34,881 bases of DNA from DAOTTW01 sp034437615 (GTDB lineage: Bacteria; Chloroflexota; Anaerolineae; Aggregatilineales; Phototrophicaceae), in contig DAOTTW010000189.1 in the NCBI GenBank assembly GCA_034437615.1, forward strand, positions 1 to 34,881, in the 5' to 3' direction. Within the stretch, counting starts at the first letter, position 1. Each line of letters starts with the position of its first letter. This document shows, in pieces, positions 7,584 to 15,703 of this stretch. Below the pieces are notes generated by a model. The model had not been told where the DNA came from. It searched no databases and was given only the letters and a program-made list of their open reading frames with translations. The position numbers were made by a program, and so were the translations under genes.

Positions 7584-8282
7584 CTAATCGTTAAAGACAA
7601 GGCCCATATCCCGCATAGAGCGCCACGCCTGATAGCCGATAATCAGATGGTCAATCACCTGAATATCCAGCAGTTGACCCGCAGCACGGATTGTGCGCGT
7701 CAGTTCGATGTCCTCCGGTGATGGCGACGGATCGCCGGAGGGATGGTTATGCACAACGATCATGGCCGGACAATTGCGCGTAATAGCGTCACGGAAGACC
7801 TCAGCCACCCGAATCACCGAGACGTTGACCGTACCCTTATAAATCGTGGGCATAGCGACTACACGCCGCCCATTATCCAGCAAAATCACGCGCACCTCTT
7901 CCTGTGTCAGGTAGCCCATATCCAGTACAAGGCGTGCCGCGTCTGCGGCCTGCTGTATCTGCGGACGCTTAACCGCAGGCAACGCAGCCAAACGCCGCCC
8001 AATTTCCAGCGCCGCCAACAATTGCGAGATTTTCGCATCACCCAAGCCATTGATATTGGCCAATTCGGACGCTGACGCACGCGCCAAGCCCCCAAGCCCG
8101 TCGTATTGCGCCAGCAGGCGCGTTGCAAGCTGTAGCACGTTTTCCTGCGCGGTGCCTGTGCGCAGCAAGATGGCCAGCAGTTCAGCGTTAGATACGGCAT
8201 CACCACCCTGACGCAACAAGCGTTCGCGTGGTCGGTCCGCGCTGGGGATGTCTCGCATAGGGATATTCGATGAATTCGGCAT
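7584..8282 (-). CDS. radC: RadC family JAMM protein
   Basis: A 232-residue RadC/UPF0758 family protein. It has an N-terminal helix-hairpin-helix (NINGLGDAKISQLLAALEIG, about residues 77-96) and the C-terminal JAMM metalloprotease-like motif VVHNHPSGDPSPSPED with His178, His180 and Asp191 as zinc ligands. The family was named for a DNA repair phenotype that was later reassigned, so its role remains unclear; it is often linked with DNA metabolism. The ATG at 8282 is used here, but MRDIPSADRPRERLL eight residues later is the usual start of the family. It converges on the FecR-like gene. Confidence 0.93.
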   Translation of the reverse strand: MPNSSNIPMRDIPSADRPRERLLRQGGDAVSNAELLAILLRTGTAQENVLQLATRLLAQYDGLGGLARASASELANINGLGDAKISQLLAALEIGRRLAALPAVKRPQIQQAADAARLVLDMGYLTQEEVRVILLDNGRRVVAMPTIYKGTVNVSVIRVAEVFRDAITRNCPAMIVVHNHPSGDPSPSPEDIELTRTIRAAGQLLDIQVIDHLIIGYQAWRSMRDMGLVFND

Positions 8283-8368
8283 CGCAGGACCATTTCACGA
8301 TGTATGTAAACACGCTTTTCTAGCTAAAGTGTAGGCTAGAACCAACGTTTAAGCAATCGGGCCATGCG

Positions 8369-8397
8369 TTGCGCTGTTACAAGGCGGTTGATATACT
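8369..8397 (+). promoter_or_regulatory. Promoter upstream of the zinc-ribbon membrane protein
   Basis: TTGCGC at 8369-8374, a 17-base spacer, then TATACT at 8392-8397, which is also preceded by TGA giving an extended -10. It lies about 190 bases upstream of the start at 8582, with the hairpin repeat in the transcribed leader. Confidence 0.55.
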
Positions 8398-8470
8398 GAT
8401 GATCATCTCTGATTTATGTCAGCCATCGAAATCGCAGGTAGCGTCACAAGAAAACGTGGACACGGTTATG

Positions 8471-8493
8471 TAGGGACGCGCTTTTGCGCGTCC
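8471..8493. repeat. Short TAGGGACGC hairpin repeat, locus E
   Basis: TAGGGACGCGC-tttt-GCGCGTCC forms a perfect 8-bp stem (8474-8481 with 8486-8493). It closely matches the second hairpin at 34120-34139 and is the reverse-complement orientation of the hairpins at 2679 and 13607. Confidence 0.7.
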
Positions 8494-8581
8494 GCCGCGA
8501 AAAATACACGACCACGCTATTGTTTAGTGCCACAAAACCGCACGAATAAACAAAAAATTAAGAAGTAAGGGGAGCAGCGAT

Positions 8582-9211
8582 ATGCCGTTTGAAGGGGTCT
8601 TTAACGAAAACATTCTGCTGGCACTGGCCGTATACGGCGCTGTGGTGCTGGCGGCATTCTGGGTGGCGATGATCCTATGGGCCTACCGCGATATGCGCTC
8701 ACGCTCCCGCGATCCACTCGCACAATTGCTGGTCGGTGCAGTAGTGGCGGTGCTGAATCTGCCAGGCCTGTTCGTGTATATCCTGCTGCGACCACGCGAA
8801 ACCCTCTCCGAAGCCTATGAACGCTCCCTTGAAGAAGAAGCCCTGCTGCAAGAGATCGAAGAGAAGCCCACCTGCCCCGGTTGCAGCCAGCGCGTTCAGG
8901 AAAATTGGCAAGCCTGCCCACACTGCCACACCCGTCTGAAAAAACCTTGCGCCGTCTGCAATCACCTGCTAGAGCTATCCTGGACGCTGTGCCCACACTG
9001 CGCATCCCCGCAAAACCAGTACATCCCAGATGATAAAATCGTCAACACATCGCGGCATGTGCAGCGCACCGCACCAGAAGCGCCCGGCATCCCAGAGATT
9101 GCGGATAAATGGCTGGCACGCCCCAAGCGCGACGACAGGCGGCGTAACGATACCAGTGCATACGCGGCACCCAGTCCGCCGCAATACATCGACGACGATT
9201 ACAGCAGCTAG
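8582..9211 (+). CDS. Membrane protein with double zinc ribbon
   Basis: A 209-residue protein with two N-terminal membrane helices (about 11-36 and 47-69) followed by a short acidic helix and a cytoplasmic double zinc ribbon. The zinc ligands are clear: Cys98/Cys101 with Cys112/Cys115 and Cys123/Cys126 with Cys137/Cys140, in CPGC...CPHC and CAVC...CPHC. The C-terminal 65 residues are polar and likely disordered. Double zinc ribbons of this kind usually mediate protein contacts, so a membrane scaffold role is plausible but unproven. The start has a strong GGGGAG site. Its stop codon shares the tetranucleotide CTAG with the opposing pyk stop. Confidence 0.8.
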   Translation: MPFEGVFNENILLALAVYGAVVLAAFWVAMILWAYRDMRSRSRDPLAQLLVGAVVAVLNLPGLFVYILLRPRETLSEAYERSLEEEALLQEIEEKPTCPGCSQRVQENWQACPHCHTRLKKPCAVCNHLLELSWTLCPHCASPQNQYIPDDKIVNTSRHVQRTAPEAPGIPEIADKWLARPKRDDRRRNDTSAYAAPSPPQYIDDDYSS

Positions 9212-10668
9212 ATCTCGCCTTCTTCGCCAACGCGATGCACCTTCATCAGGTTCGTCTGGCCTGCTGTCCCAAATGGCACCCCTGCGATAATCAACAACGT
9301 ATCCCCGCGATGCACCAACTGTGCATCGTGGGCAGCACGCACAATCACCGTAATCATTTCGTCAATCGTCGTAAATTCCGACACACGCAAGGGCAGCACC
9401 CCCCACACCAGCGCCATACGACGATACGTGATCTCATTAGGCGTGACGCAGATAATCGGCGTGCGTGGGCGTTCCCGCGCCACGCGGCGCGTCGTATAGC
9501 CGGACATGGTTGTCGTGACGATAGCGCTTGGCTTCAACGCCTCCGAGATGTGATAGGTTGCCTCAGCCACCGCATTAGAGATGGCCTCAATCGCCGGACC
9601 ATCGTAATTATCATAGGCTTTTTCATCGGTATGGTGGTCCCACAGGTGTCTTTCGGCGGTTAGCGCAATCGTGTTCATCGTCTCGACAGCACGCACCGGG
9701 TAATCCCCGGCGGCGCTCTCTGCGCTCAGCATAACCGCGTCGGTGCCATCCATAATCGCGTTATAGACGTCGCTGGCCTCTGCACGTGTCGGGCGTGGGT
9801 TGCGCGTCATGGATTCAAGCATCTGCGTCGCCGTGATAACAGGCTTGGCCGCTGCATTACACAGGTCAATGATGCGCTTCTGCTGATAAGGCACCTGCTC
9901 TGCTGGCGTCTCGACACCCAGATCGCCGCGTGCCACCATGATGCCATCACACACTTCGACAATCGCCTCAATGTTTTCCAGCGCTTCGGCCATCTCGATC
10001 TTCGCAATCACGGCGGCGTCGCCACCCAGGAAATTCATCAGCCAGCGCAACTGCCGGATGTCGTCGGCAGTACGCACAAACGACATGGCCAGATAATCGG
10101 TTTTCTGGCCCAGCGCAAATTCAATATCGCGCTTGTCCTTATCCGTGATCGCAGAAAGCGTCAGCCTGGCATTCGGCGCAGAAACCCCCTTGCGTGATTT
10201 CAGCGGCCCGCCGATCACCACACGACAGCGCAACGAACGCGGTTGCACCTCCGTCACCTCAAATTCCAGATTGCCGTCATCCAACAGCAGGCGCGTCTGC
10301 GGCACCAGATCACGCATGAAATCCGCATGAGGCAGGGAAATCACGCCATTTTCACCGGGCACGTCATCCAGCGTCAGCGTCAGCATATCGCCTTTTTCGA
10401 CCATCAGCGGCTCATCCGCAACCCGCCCGATGCGAATTTTTGGCCCCTGCATGTCACACAAGATCGCCACGACAACGCCTTCTTCCTCGGCTATGCGGCG
10501 CACCGCCGTAATGTTTTCCGCATGTCCTTCGTGGGTGCCGTGTGAAAAATTAATACGCGCTACATCCATCCCTGCACGGATCATCTTTCGGAGTATCTCA
10601 GGGTCGCTCGAAGCGGGGCCGATGGTCGCGACAATCTTTGTGTGCTTGCTGTCCAGGTTCCGTAACAC
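9208..10668 (-). CDS. pyk: Pyruvate kinase
   Basis: Converts phosphoenolpyruvate and ADP into pyruvate and ATP, the last step of glycolysis. The 486-residue protein shows the standard plan: TIM barrel start (KIVATIGPAS; RAGMDVARINFSHG), B domain about 75-170, catalytic Lys223 in IAKIEMAE, the metal and phosphate loop MVARGDLGVE (about 245-253) and TQMLESM (281-287), then the C-terminal regulatory domain. It lacks the extra PEP-utiliser domain found in some Gram-positive enzymes. The start is GTG 10668 with AGGA about 11 bases upstream. It sits downstream of eno on the same strand, 203 bases away, with a MITE-like repeat in between. Confidence 0.97.
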   Translation of the reverse strand: MLRNLDSKHTKIVATIGPASSDPEILRKMIRAGMDVARINFSHGTHEGHAENITAVRRIAEEEGVVVAILCDMQGPKIRIGRVADEPLMVEKGDMLTLTLDDVPGENGVISLPHADFMRDLVPQTRLLLDDGNLEFEVTEVQPRSLRCRVVIGGPLKSRKGVSAPNARLTLSAITDKDKRDIEFALGQKTDYLAMSFVRTADDIRQLRWLMNFLGGDAAVIAKIEMAEALENIEAIVEVCDGIMVARGDLGVETPAEQVPYQQKRIIDLCNAAAKPVITATQMLESMTRNPRPTRAEASDVYNAIMDGTDAVMLSAESAAGDYPVRAVETMNTIALTAERHLWDHHTDEKAYDNYDGPAIEAISNAVAEATYHISEALKPSAIVTTTMSGYTTRRVARERPRTPIICVTPNEITYRRMALVWGVLPLRVSEFTTIDEMITVIVRAAHDAQLVHRGDTLLIIAGVPFGTAGQTNLMKVHRVGEEGEI

Positions 10669-10769
10669 GGCACGTCCTTTCGTTTCGGGTCAGTTTCCCG
10701 GTGGTGATGTTGTTGTTGATGATGATGTCATAATCAAGAATTCTTGCAGGGCGAAGCCCCCGCGACTAC

Positions 10770-10877
10770 TAATGGATAAACGAAAACAAACCTATATGAT
10801 CGTGGGGGCTTAGCGTGCTAAGCCCTGGGCGCAATACATTGCGCCCCTACAGATCCGTTTTCATATCTCCATTAGAT
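10770..10877. repeat. MITE-like element, copy B, between eno and pyk
   Basis: Begins TAATGGATAAAC as copy A and ends TCCATTAGAT. The left and reverse-complemented right ends match at 16 of 19 bases (CTAATGGA...GAAAAC). Inside are two hairpins, GGGCTTAGCgtGCTAAGCCC at about 10805-10825 and GGGCGCaataCATTGCGCCC at about 10827-10846, again bracketed by TGGGG and CCCTAC. The right end overlaps the last codons of eno: its TTA at 10872-10874 is the eno TAA stop. Confidence 0.75.
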
Positions 10878-12170
10878 GTCTTGCTTCAGGTTGCTAAAGG
10901 CCGCCGCCCCTGCATACACCGCTGCGCTACCCAGGCTTTCCTCAATGCGCAACAACTGATTGTACTTGGCCACGCGGTCCGTGCGAGCGGGTGCACCCGT
11001 CTTGATCTGGCCAGCGTTCAGCGCAACCGCCAAATCCGCAATCGTGGCGTCCTCGGTTTCGCCGCTGCGGTGGCTGGTGACAACCGTCATGTTGTGGCGC
11101 TGCGAAAGCTGCGCGGCTGCGAAGGCTTCCGTCAGGGAGCCAATCTGGTTGACCTTGAACAGCAGCGAATTGGCCGCGTTATCACGGATAGCCCGCTTAA
11201 CGAAGTCTACATTGGTCACGAGCAGGTCATCGCCTACGATCTGCACGCGCTCACCGATCTTGCTCATCAGCCTCGACCAGTTGGCCCAGTCGTTTTCGTC
11301 TAGGCCATCCTCGAGTGAGATGATCGGGTAACGGTCGCACCAATCCGCCCAAAAATCGACCATTTCTTCGCCGCTGAGTTCCTTACCTTCGATTTCCAGC
11401 ACGTATTTGCCCTTATCCGCATCGTAAATTTCGCTGGTGGCCGGGTCTAGTGCGATGAAAATCTGCTCACCGGGGGTATAGCCTGCCTTCTCGATGGCTT
11501 CCATGATGACATCCAACGCGCCCTGATTGCTACCCAGGCTTGGCGCGAAGCCGCCCTCATCACCCACAGTCGTCGATAGGCCGCGATCATGTAGCACCTG
11601 CTTCAACACCTGATAAATCTCGACACCCCAGCGCAAGCCCTCACTAAAGCTGGGCGCACCAACAGGCATCACCATAAACTCCTGAAAGTCCGTGCTGCCA
11701 AGCGCGTGCTTGCCGCCGTTCATAATGTTCATCATCGGCACAGGCAGCGTATGTGCGTGCACCCCACCGAGATACGCATACAAGGGCAAATTTACGCTGG
11801 CTGCGGCAGCATGGGCAACCGCCATCGACACACCCAGGATCGCATTTGCGCCGTATTTGCCCTTGTTCGGCGTGCCATCCAGTTCAATCATGCGCTTGTC
11901 AATCGCAATCTGATCGTAAGCGGACATGCCGAGCAATTCCTTCGCAAAAACACCGTTGACCGATGCAACTGCTTTCAGCGTGCCTTTACCGCCGTAATGC
12001 GATTTATCACCATCGCGCAGTTCAACCGCCTCGTGTTCGCCTGTGGATGCGCCACTGGGCACGATAGCACGCCCGAAATAGCCACCCGCCAGCGTCACTT
12101 CGACCTCAACCGTCGGGTTACCGCGTGAATCCAATACCTGACGGGCGTGGATTTTCTCTAGCTTTGTCAT
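10872..12170 (-). CDS. eno: Enolase
   Basis: Interconverts 2-phosphoglycerate and phosphoenolpyruvate. The 432-residue sequence has all active-site features: SGASTGEHEA substrate loop (about 39-48), catalytic Glu205 in VGDEGGFAP, Mg ligands Asp242 (ALDPATSE), Glu287 (SLEDGL) and Asp314 (VGDDLLVTN), catalytic Lys339 in FKVNQIGS and the loop TSHRSGETED (365-374). Length is normal. Upstream is a divergent gap shared with the cysteine desulfurase; pyk follows on the same strand, so the two last glycolytic enzymes may be co-transcribed. Its TAA stop lies in the terminal inverted repeat of a MITE-like element. Confidence 0.98.
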   Translation of the reverse strand: MTKLEKIHARQVLDSRGNPTVEVEVTLAGGYFGRAIVPSGASTGEHEAVELRDGDKSHYGGKGTLKAVASVNGVFAKELLGMSAYDQIAIDKRMIELDGTPNKGKYGANAILGVSMAVAHAAAASVNLPLYAYLGGVHAHTLPVPMMNIMNGGKHALGSTDFQEFMVMPVGAPSFSEGLRWGVEIYQVLKQVLHDRGLSTTVGDEGGFAPSLGSNQGALDVIMEAIEKAGYTPGEQIFIALDPATSEIYDADKGKYVLEIEGKELSGEEMVDFWADWCDRYPIISLEDGLDENDWANWSRLMSKIGERVQIVGDDLLVTNVDFVKRAIRDNAANSLLFKVNQIGSLTEAFAAAQLSQRHNMTVVTSHRSGETEDATIADLAVALNAGQIKTGAPARTDRVAKYNQLLRIEESLGSAAVYAGAAAFSNLKQDI

Positions 12171-12223
12171 GTTGTTCTCGTTGCCTCCCTTTCATATCGC
12201 ATATCATCTGAGGTGGCCGCTAT

Positions 12224-12252
12224 AGCCAGCATAAGCTGGCTGGCTCTGCCAG
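12224..12252. other. Overlapping, mutually exclusive hairpins in the eno/iscS divergent gap
   Basis: AGCCAGC-ataa-GCTGGCT (12224-12241) forms a 7-bp stem; its right arm also belongs to CTGGC-tct-GCCAG (12240-12252). Only one can form at a time. The site is about 55-80 bases upstream of the eno start, so it could lie in the eno leader, but no transcription start is known. Confidence 0.4.
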
Positions 12253-12395
12253 ATTAAACGCGCTCTAGTCTACAGAATTCCCTCTTAAACAACCACCCAT
12301 CTCGCCAAACGTGGCGAACGCATAACCTTCTATTAAAACGCGGTTATCGTGTACAATGGGCGCATCGTATAACGTTTCATTCGGAGAGACCTATC

Positions 12396-13571
12396 ATGGG
12401 CAAGCGTCGTGCTGTCTATCTCGATCATTCTGCAACCACCCCCACCGACCCGCGTGTTGTGGAGGCGATGACACCTTATTTCACGGAAATTTACGGTAAC
12501 GCATCCTCTGCGCATCAATTCGGGCGCAAAGCCGAAACCGCTATCGAAAACGCACGCCGCAGTATCGCCAGCATCCTAAATTGCAAACCGTCAGAGATCG
12601 TGTTTACCAGCGGCGGCTCCGAAAGCGATAACTTAGCAGTGCGCGGTGCCGCCTGGTCGATGTGCACACAATATGGCAAAAATCACCTGATTACCACCCC
12701 CATCGAACACAGCGCTGTCGGGCGCACCTGCAAGCAACTGGCCGATTTGATGGGCTTTGAGCAAACCGTTTTGCCCGTTGATGCATACGGTCTGGTAGAC
12801 CCCGAAGACGTCGCTAACGCCATCACAGAGCAGACCAGCCTCATCAGCATCATGTACGCCAATAACGAAGTCGGCAGCGTGCAACCACTGGCGCAAATCG
12901 GCGCGCTGGCCAAAGAACGCGGCGTGCTCGTGCATACAGATGCCGTACAAGCAGCCGGTCAATTATCGCTCAATGTGCAGGAACTCGGCGTTGACTTGCT
13001 CAGCATCTCCGCACATAAATTTTATGGGCCGAAAGGCGTCGGTGCGCTCTACGTACGGGAAGGCATTGACATCACACCCAGCCAGAGCGGAGGCAGCCAC
13101 GAAAGCGGTCGTCGTGCAGGGACGCACAACACGCCCTTCATCGTGGGCATGGCAAAAGCGCTGGAATTAGCCTATGCCGAATGCACGGAGCGCGTCGCCC
13201 ATTACCAGAAACTGCGCGATCTGCTGATTGACGGCATAACCCAGCGCGTGCCATCTGCGCAGGTCACGGGCCACCCCACCAACCGCCTGCCATCCCACGC
13301 CAGCTTTGTCTTTAGCGGCATCGAGGCGAACACGCTGCTAATGCATATGGATATGAAGGGCGTTGCGGCCAGCAGCGCCTCCGCTTGCAAGACCGGCAAT
13401 CCGTCGCCATCCGGTGTGTTGCTAGCGTTAGGCTATGATGAGCAAACCGCCCTGGGCAGCCTGCGTCTAAGCGTCGGCAAGGACACCACCGAGGCGGATG
13501 TAAAGCACGCCATTAACGTTGTTGCAGAATGCGTTGAGACGCTGGGCCGTTTAGACGCTGTTCTATCGTGA
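12396..13571 (+). CDS. iscS: Cysteine desulfurase, IscS/NifS type
   Basis: A PLP enzyme that takes sulfur from L-cysteine as a protein persulfide and releases alanine. The 391-residue protein has LDHSATTP near the N-terminus, the PLP lysine Lys208 in ISAHKFYGPKG, and the catalytic Cys331 in ASSASACKTGNPSPSGVL, the longer loop of group I (IscS/NifS) enzymes. A GGAGAG ribosome site precedes the ATG. mnmA follows 92 bases downstream on the same strand, so it probably supplies sulfur for tRNA 2-thiouridine; no iscU or sufU is adjacent, although supply to Fe-S cluster assembly as well cannot be excluded. A TACAAT about 40 bases upstream is a weak -10 candidate. Confidence 0.95.
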   Translation: MGKRRAVYLDHSATTPTDPRVVEAMTPYFTEIYGNASSAHQFGRKAETAIENARRSIASILNCKPSEIVFTSGGSESDNLAVRGAAWSMCTQYGKNHLITTPIEHSAVGRTCKQLADLMGFEQTVLPVDAYGLVDPEDVANAITEQTSLISIMYANNEVGSVQPLAQIGALAKERGVLVHTDAVQAAGQLSLNVQELGVDLLSISAHKFYGPKGVGALYVREGIDITPSQSGGSHESGRRAGTHNTPFIVGMAKALELAYAECTERVAHYQKLRDLLIDGITQRVPSAQVTGHPTNRLPSHASFVFSGIEANTLLMHMDMKGVAASSASACKTGNPSPSGVLLALGYDEQTALGSLRLSVGKDTTEADVKHAINVVAECVETLGRLDAVLS

Positions 13572-13606
13572 GCTTGCATAGACTGGTGGCATCACATAAA
13601 TTCACA

Positions 13607-13630
13607 GGACGCTAAGAACAGCGTCCCTAT
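13607..13630. repeat. Short hairpin repeat, locus C, between iscS and mnmA
   Basis: GGACGCT-aagaac-AGCGTCC followed by CTAT. It shares the core GGACGC-aagaa-GCGTCCCTATAAA with copy A. It lies in the 92-base gap inside the iscS-mnmA pair and lacks the long terminal inverted repeats. Confidence 0.65.
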
Positions 13631-13663
13631 AAAATATAGTCATCAAGGGTAAAAATATCACTA

Positions 13664-14758
13664 ATGAGTAATGCAGATGTGCGCGTCGTCGTCGCAATGA
13701 GTGGCGGTGTAGATAGCTCGGTGGCGGCAGCGCTGCTAGCAGAACAGGGCTATGATGTCGTCGGTATGATGATGCGCCTGTGGTCCGATGATGCAATGGG
13801 CGGCGCAGAGCACAACCGCTGCTGCACGCCGGAGCAGATGGCCGATGCCCGCCGCATCGCGGATCAGCTTGGCATCCCGTTCTATGTGCTAGATACAAAG
13901 GACGTGTTCCGGGCGACTGTCGTGCAGTTCTTCATCGACCAACACAGCAGCGGCGTCACACCCAACCCCTGCATGGAGTGCAATCGGCATATCCGCTTCA
14001 GCTATTTGCAGCAAAATGCCCTGGCACTGGATGCGGATTACCTGGCGACAGGCCACTATGCCCGCATCGACCAAGACGCAAACGGGCTGTATCGCCTGCG
14101 TAAAGGCATCGACGAAAACAAAGATCAAAGCTACGTGCTCAGCGTCATGGGGCAATACGAACTCAGCCATGCACTGTTCCCAGTGGGCGAATTCCCGAAG
14201 ACCGAAGTGCGTGCGCTGGCGGCGAAATTCGGCCTCAACGTCGAAAGCAAGAAGGACAGCCAGGATTTGTGCTTCCTGGGGCCAAACGACTATCGCGACT
14301 TTCTGAACGTCCATGCGCCGGACATCCTGCAACCAGGGCCGATTGTCTTTAAGACGGGTCAAGTCGTCGGTGAGCATAGCGGGCTGGCCAACTACACCAT
14401 CGGGCAACGCAAAGGGCTGGGCCTATCCTATCATGAGCCGCTGTATGTGCTGGCGAAAAACCCCTATCGTAACGCGCTGGTCGTCGGCACCCGTGACGAA
14501 TTAGGCCGCAGCGAATTCAGCGTCAAGCGCGTGAACTGGGTCAGTGGCCAGACCCCACAGAACGCCTTTCGCGCTGAGGTCAAAATCCGCTATAAGGCCA
14601 GGACTGCCCCGGCGCTGATCGAACCGCTACAGGATGGCCGCGCCCATGTGACGCTAGATGAGCCACTACGCGATGTCACACCCGGTCAGGGGGCTGTGTT
14701 TTACAACAGCGACATTTGCCTGGGTGGTGGCGAAATCGAGCCATTCACCAACAATTAA
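13664..14758 (+). CDS. mnmA: tRNA-specific 2-thiouridylase MnmA
   Basis: Adds sulfur to U34 of tRNA-Lys, -Glu and -Gln using ATP and a persulfide relay. The 364-residue protein starts with the PP-loop ATP-binding motif SGGVDSS (residues 13-19), then the catalytic cysteine Cys103 in NPCMECNR and the partner Cys203 in DSQDLCFLG, which form the disulfide released during thiolation. The segment YTIGQRKGLGLSYHEPLYV (about 245-263) and the C-terminal beta-barrel are typical. Length is normal. It is downstream of the cysteine desulfurase, its natural sulfur donor. Confidence 0.97.
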   Translation: MSNADVRVVVAMSGGVDSSVAAALLAEQGYDVVGMMMRLWSDDAMGGAEHNRCCTPEQMADARRIADQLGIPFYVLDTKDVFRATVVQFFIDQHSSGVTPNPCMECNRHIRFSYLQQNALALDADYLATGHYARIDQDANGLYRLRKGIDENKDQSYVLSVMGQYELSHALFPVGEFPKTEVRALAAKFGLNVESKKDSQDLCFLGPNDYRDFLNVHAPDILQPGPIVFKTGQVVGEHSGLANYTIGQRKGLGLSYHEPLYVLAKNPYRNALVVGTRDELGRSEFSVKRVNWVSGQTPQNAFRAEVKIRYKARTAPALIEPLQDGRAHVTLDEPLRDVTPGQGAVFYNSDICLGGGEIEPFTNN

Positions 14759-14785
14759 GGTCGATCACGCACAAGAAGACACCAA

Positions 14786-14807
14786 CGGGCTACTCGCGGG
14801 CTACTCG
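14786..14807. repeat. Tandem 11-bp direct repeat at the prepilin peptidase stop
   Basis: CGGGCTACTCG occurs twice head-to-tail (14786-14796 and 14797-14807). The second unit contains the prepilin peptidase stop codon, so the first is a duplicate of the stop region just beyond the gene. GGGCTA (14798-14803) can also pair with TAGCCC (14814-14819) as a hairpin. Confidence 0.6.
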
Positions 14808-15643
14808 ATTGAATAGCCCATAAGCATCTCCTGTATCATTGGGCCATACAACAGCATCAGCAGCGTCGCCGCTACGATATAGGGGCCGTAGGGGATGGCT
14901 GTAAATAGGTTGTAGCGCTGGCCGATAAACGCCCGTAGCGCCATATAGACCACAGCCCCCAACGCCCCCAGGAAAATCGTGATGAACAGCGTCAAAAATG
15001 TATAGCCAAAGCCCAGCATCAAGCCGCTAAGCGTCATCAGCATCACATCGCCATAGCCGAAGGCAGTTGTGCCAATGCGCATGATGTACGTGAACAAATT
15101 GCCAAGCTGATACAGGATGAAAAAGACGCCAAAGCCCAATACACCGCCCCAAAATGCATTCAACGGTGCCGGAATCGGGTTCGGCGTCACAAACGCATCC
15201 AGCATGGCAAAGGCCATCGACGGGATCATGACGATAAACAGAATCAGCTTGTGCTCAATGTCGATCACCGTCACCAACATCAAAATCGCCATGTACGGCA
15301 GCAAAAACAGCAGTTGCTCCGGCGGGATTTCGTCGCGCCGATACACCGCATTCAGCGCCAACAACATCAGAATCACCGTGCCGATCTCCGTCAGGGGATA
15401 ACGCCACGATAGGCAGGTGTTTTGTTCGCTGGTGCGCCGCGCTGCGTTTGGCGCGGGATTTTTCGGGCAACGCTGCCCCGTCGCAAAAGCCAGCACACCA
15501 AGCCACGCGGATAGCGGGCGCAGCGTTCCATCTGGGTAAACGGGTAGCCCAGGCCGCCGACGCAACGGCAGGTCATCCGCCAACGCATTGACGACGCCCC
15601 CGGCCAGCAAACCCAATACGATGATTGCAATAATTTCTAGCAA
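14801..15643 (-). CDS. Prepilin peptidase (A24 aspartic protease), cysteine-poor variant
   Basis: A 280-residue integral membrane protein of the PilD/GspO type, which cleaves and may N-methylate type IV prepilins. The two catalytic aspartates are present: Asp128 in VTVIDIEHKLI and Asp199 in AFGYGDVML (the GxGD motif). About eight hydrophobic helices are seen. The cytosolic loop between helix 1 and helix 2, which carries four cysteines in classical enzymes, has only Cys59 and Cys77, so the zinc-binding part is reduced. RYPLTEIGTV after the loop is the family's usual RYPxVE. No pilin or secretion gene is in the window. It follows the NAD(P)H-hydrate enzyme by 60 bases. Confidence 0.88.
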   Translation of the reverse strand: MLEIIAIIVLGLLAGGVVNALADDLPLRRRPGLPVYPDGTLRPLSAWLGVLAFATGQRCPKNPAPNAARRTSEQNTCLSWRYPLTEIGTVILMLLALNAVYRRDEIPPEQLLFLLPYMAILMLVTVIDIEHKLILFIVMIPSMAFAMLDAFVTPNPIPAPLNAFWGGVLGFGVFFILYQLGNLFTYIMRIGTTAFGYGDVMLMTLSGLMLGFGYTFLTLFITIFLGALGAVVYMALRAFIGQRYNLFTAIPYGPYIVAATLLMLLYGPMIQEMLMGYSIE

Positions 15644-15703
15644 ACGGCTTACTCCATTGTGTTTCGCATGATGATGTACAGCTTATATCAACGACATAGC
15701 ACA

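Larger units (their letters stand above)
8283..8581. other. 299-base intergenic region with promoter and hairpin repeat
   Basis: No gene is seen. The stretch holds a good plus-strand promoter at 8369-8397 and one short copy of the TAGGGACGC hairpin family at 8471-8493, both described separately. The rest is featureless by eye and richer in A/T towards the zinc-ribbon gene, with a strong GGGGAG ribosome site at its end. Confidence 0.6.

Noticed and set aside
8461..8500. The hairpin at 8471-8493 as an intrinsic terminator
   Set aside because: No T-run follows on either strand, and the same hairpin recurs elsewhere as a repeat.
12171..12395. A riboswitch upstream of eno
   Set aside because: Only two short competing hairpins are visible; nothing matches a known aptamer core.
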